From positions 1-13,854 of the forward strand of contig DASPKO010000145.1 in NCBI GenBank assembly GCA_035628055.1: a stretch of DNA of 13,854 nt, read 5' to 3'. The notes beneath the pieces are model-generated. The model searched no databases. It was given only the letters and a program-made list of their open reading frames with translations, and was not told the origin of the DNA. The DNA comes from DASPKO01 sp035628055 (GTDB lineage: Bacteria > Planctomycetota > Phycisphaerae > Phycisphaerales > UBA1924). The stretch's first letter is position 1. Every line of letters starts with the position of its first letter. Shown here in pieces: positions 13,437 through 13,854 of the stretch. A program made the position numbers and the translations under genes.

Positions 13437-13854
13437 ATGCCCCCCGGACGCCCCATCGACCTCCGCTCCGATACCGTCACGCGCCCCACCCCGGCGATGC
13501 TCGAGGCGATGGCCCGGGCCCCCCTCGGCGATGACGTGCTCGGCGATGACCCGACCGTCATCGCCCTCCAGGAACGCATCGCCTCCATCATGGGCAAGGA
13601 GGCCGCCTGCTTCGTGCCCACCGGCACGATGGCCAACCAGGCCGCGATCCGCGCCCACACCGAGCCCGGCGACGAGCTCATCGCCCACCGCGACTCGCAC
13701 ATCATCCACTACGAGACGGGCGCGCCCGCGGCCCTGTCGGGGGTGATGATCCGGCCCGTCGAGGGCGAGCTGGGCCTCTTCGACGCGCCCGACCTCGAAC
13801 CCCTGATCCGCCACGACTCCGCCCACTTCCCTCGGTCGCGCCTCGTGGTCATGG
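13437..13854 (+). CDS. ltaE: L-threonine aldolase, N-terminal part (runs off window)
   Basis: PLP-dependent enzyme of the beta-eliminating lyase/threonine aldolase family, cleaving L-threonine or allo-threonine to glycine and acetaldehyde; fold type I, cytoplasmic. The window holds the first 139 codons without a stop. Family signatures are unmistakable: IDLRSDTVTRPTPAML at residues 7-22, GDDVLGDDPTV (the family's GDDVYGEDPTV motif), and FVPTGTMANQAAI, the phosphate-binding region of the cofactor site. These are followed by DSHIIHYETGAPAALSG, where the histidine normally stacks on the PLP ring. The PLP-binding lysine would lie beyond the window end. The ATG places the IDLRSDT motif at the usual distance from the N terminus. 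It lies 56 bases after trpS on the same strand. The family is certain; low-specificity LtaE rather than a related lyase is likely. Confidence 0.95.
   Translation, partial: MPPGRPIDLRSDTVTRPTPAMLEAMARAPLGDDVLGDDPTVIALQERIASIMGKEAACFVPTGTMANQAAIRAHTEPGDELIAHRDSHIIHYETGAPAALSGVMIRPVEGELGLFDAPDLEPLIRHDSAHFPRSRLVVM

Noticed and set aside
1..13854. Mobile elements, CRISPR, tRNA or rRNA genes
   Set aside because: I found no transposase motifs, long terminal repeats, regularly spaced repeats, tRNA-like cloverleaf or rRNA signature on either strand. Base composition is uniform, giving no sign of recent transfer inside the window.

Overview
This window comes from a very GC-rich bacterial chromosome; by eye GC is well above 70 percent and codon third positions are almost all G or C. 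I cannot assign the organism firmly. Several start codons have a -10-like hexamer 5 to 7 bases upstream and no Shine-Dalgarno sequence, and the TrpRS belongs to the LTGD-PTG-LHLGH subtype. A planctomycete-like lineage would fit, but myxobacteria, actinobacteria or another high-GC phylum are not excluded.

Layout. (1) Bases 1-3688, plus strand: the 3' part of a large CgeB/DUF3880-like glycosyltransferase (GT), followed with a TGATG overlap by a GT2 protein with a C-terminal Rossmann module. (2) Bases 3559-6349, minus strand: two GT2 proteins in a probable two-gene operon, each also ending in a Rossmann module. The downstream one overlaps the plus-strand GT2 gene tail to tail by 130 bp. (3) Bases 6350-6429: a divergent promoter region. 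(4) Bases 6430-12215, plus strand: a GT4-methyltransferase fusion, a double-GT4 fusion, and a GT4 protein with the same type of C-terminal Rossmann module. (5) Bases 12298-13380: tryptophanyl-tRNA synthetase (trpS). (6) Base 13437 to the window end: the N-terminal part of L-threonine aldolase (ltaE).

Six consecutive genes therefore encode seven glycosyltransferase catalytic domains and one methyltransferase, placed beside ordinary housekeeping genes. They most likely build or decorate a surface glycan or glycoprotein. No polymerase, flippase, ABC exporter or sugar-nucleotide synthesis gene is visible, so substrate and product are unknown. The most unusual point is that four of the six proteins, from two unrelated catalytic folds (GT-A type GT2 and GT-B type GT4), carry the same sort of C-terminal nucleotide-binding module, a YGxGxxxxxL loop followed 23 to 24 residues later by an acidic cluster. 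No mobile element, CRISPR array, rRNA or tRNA was seen. Long open frames on the opposite strand are GC-bias shadows.
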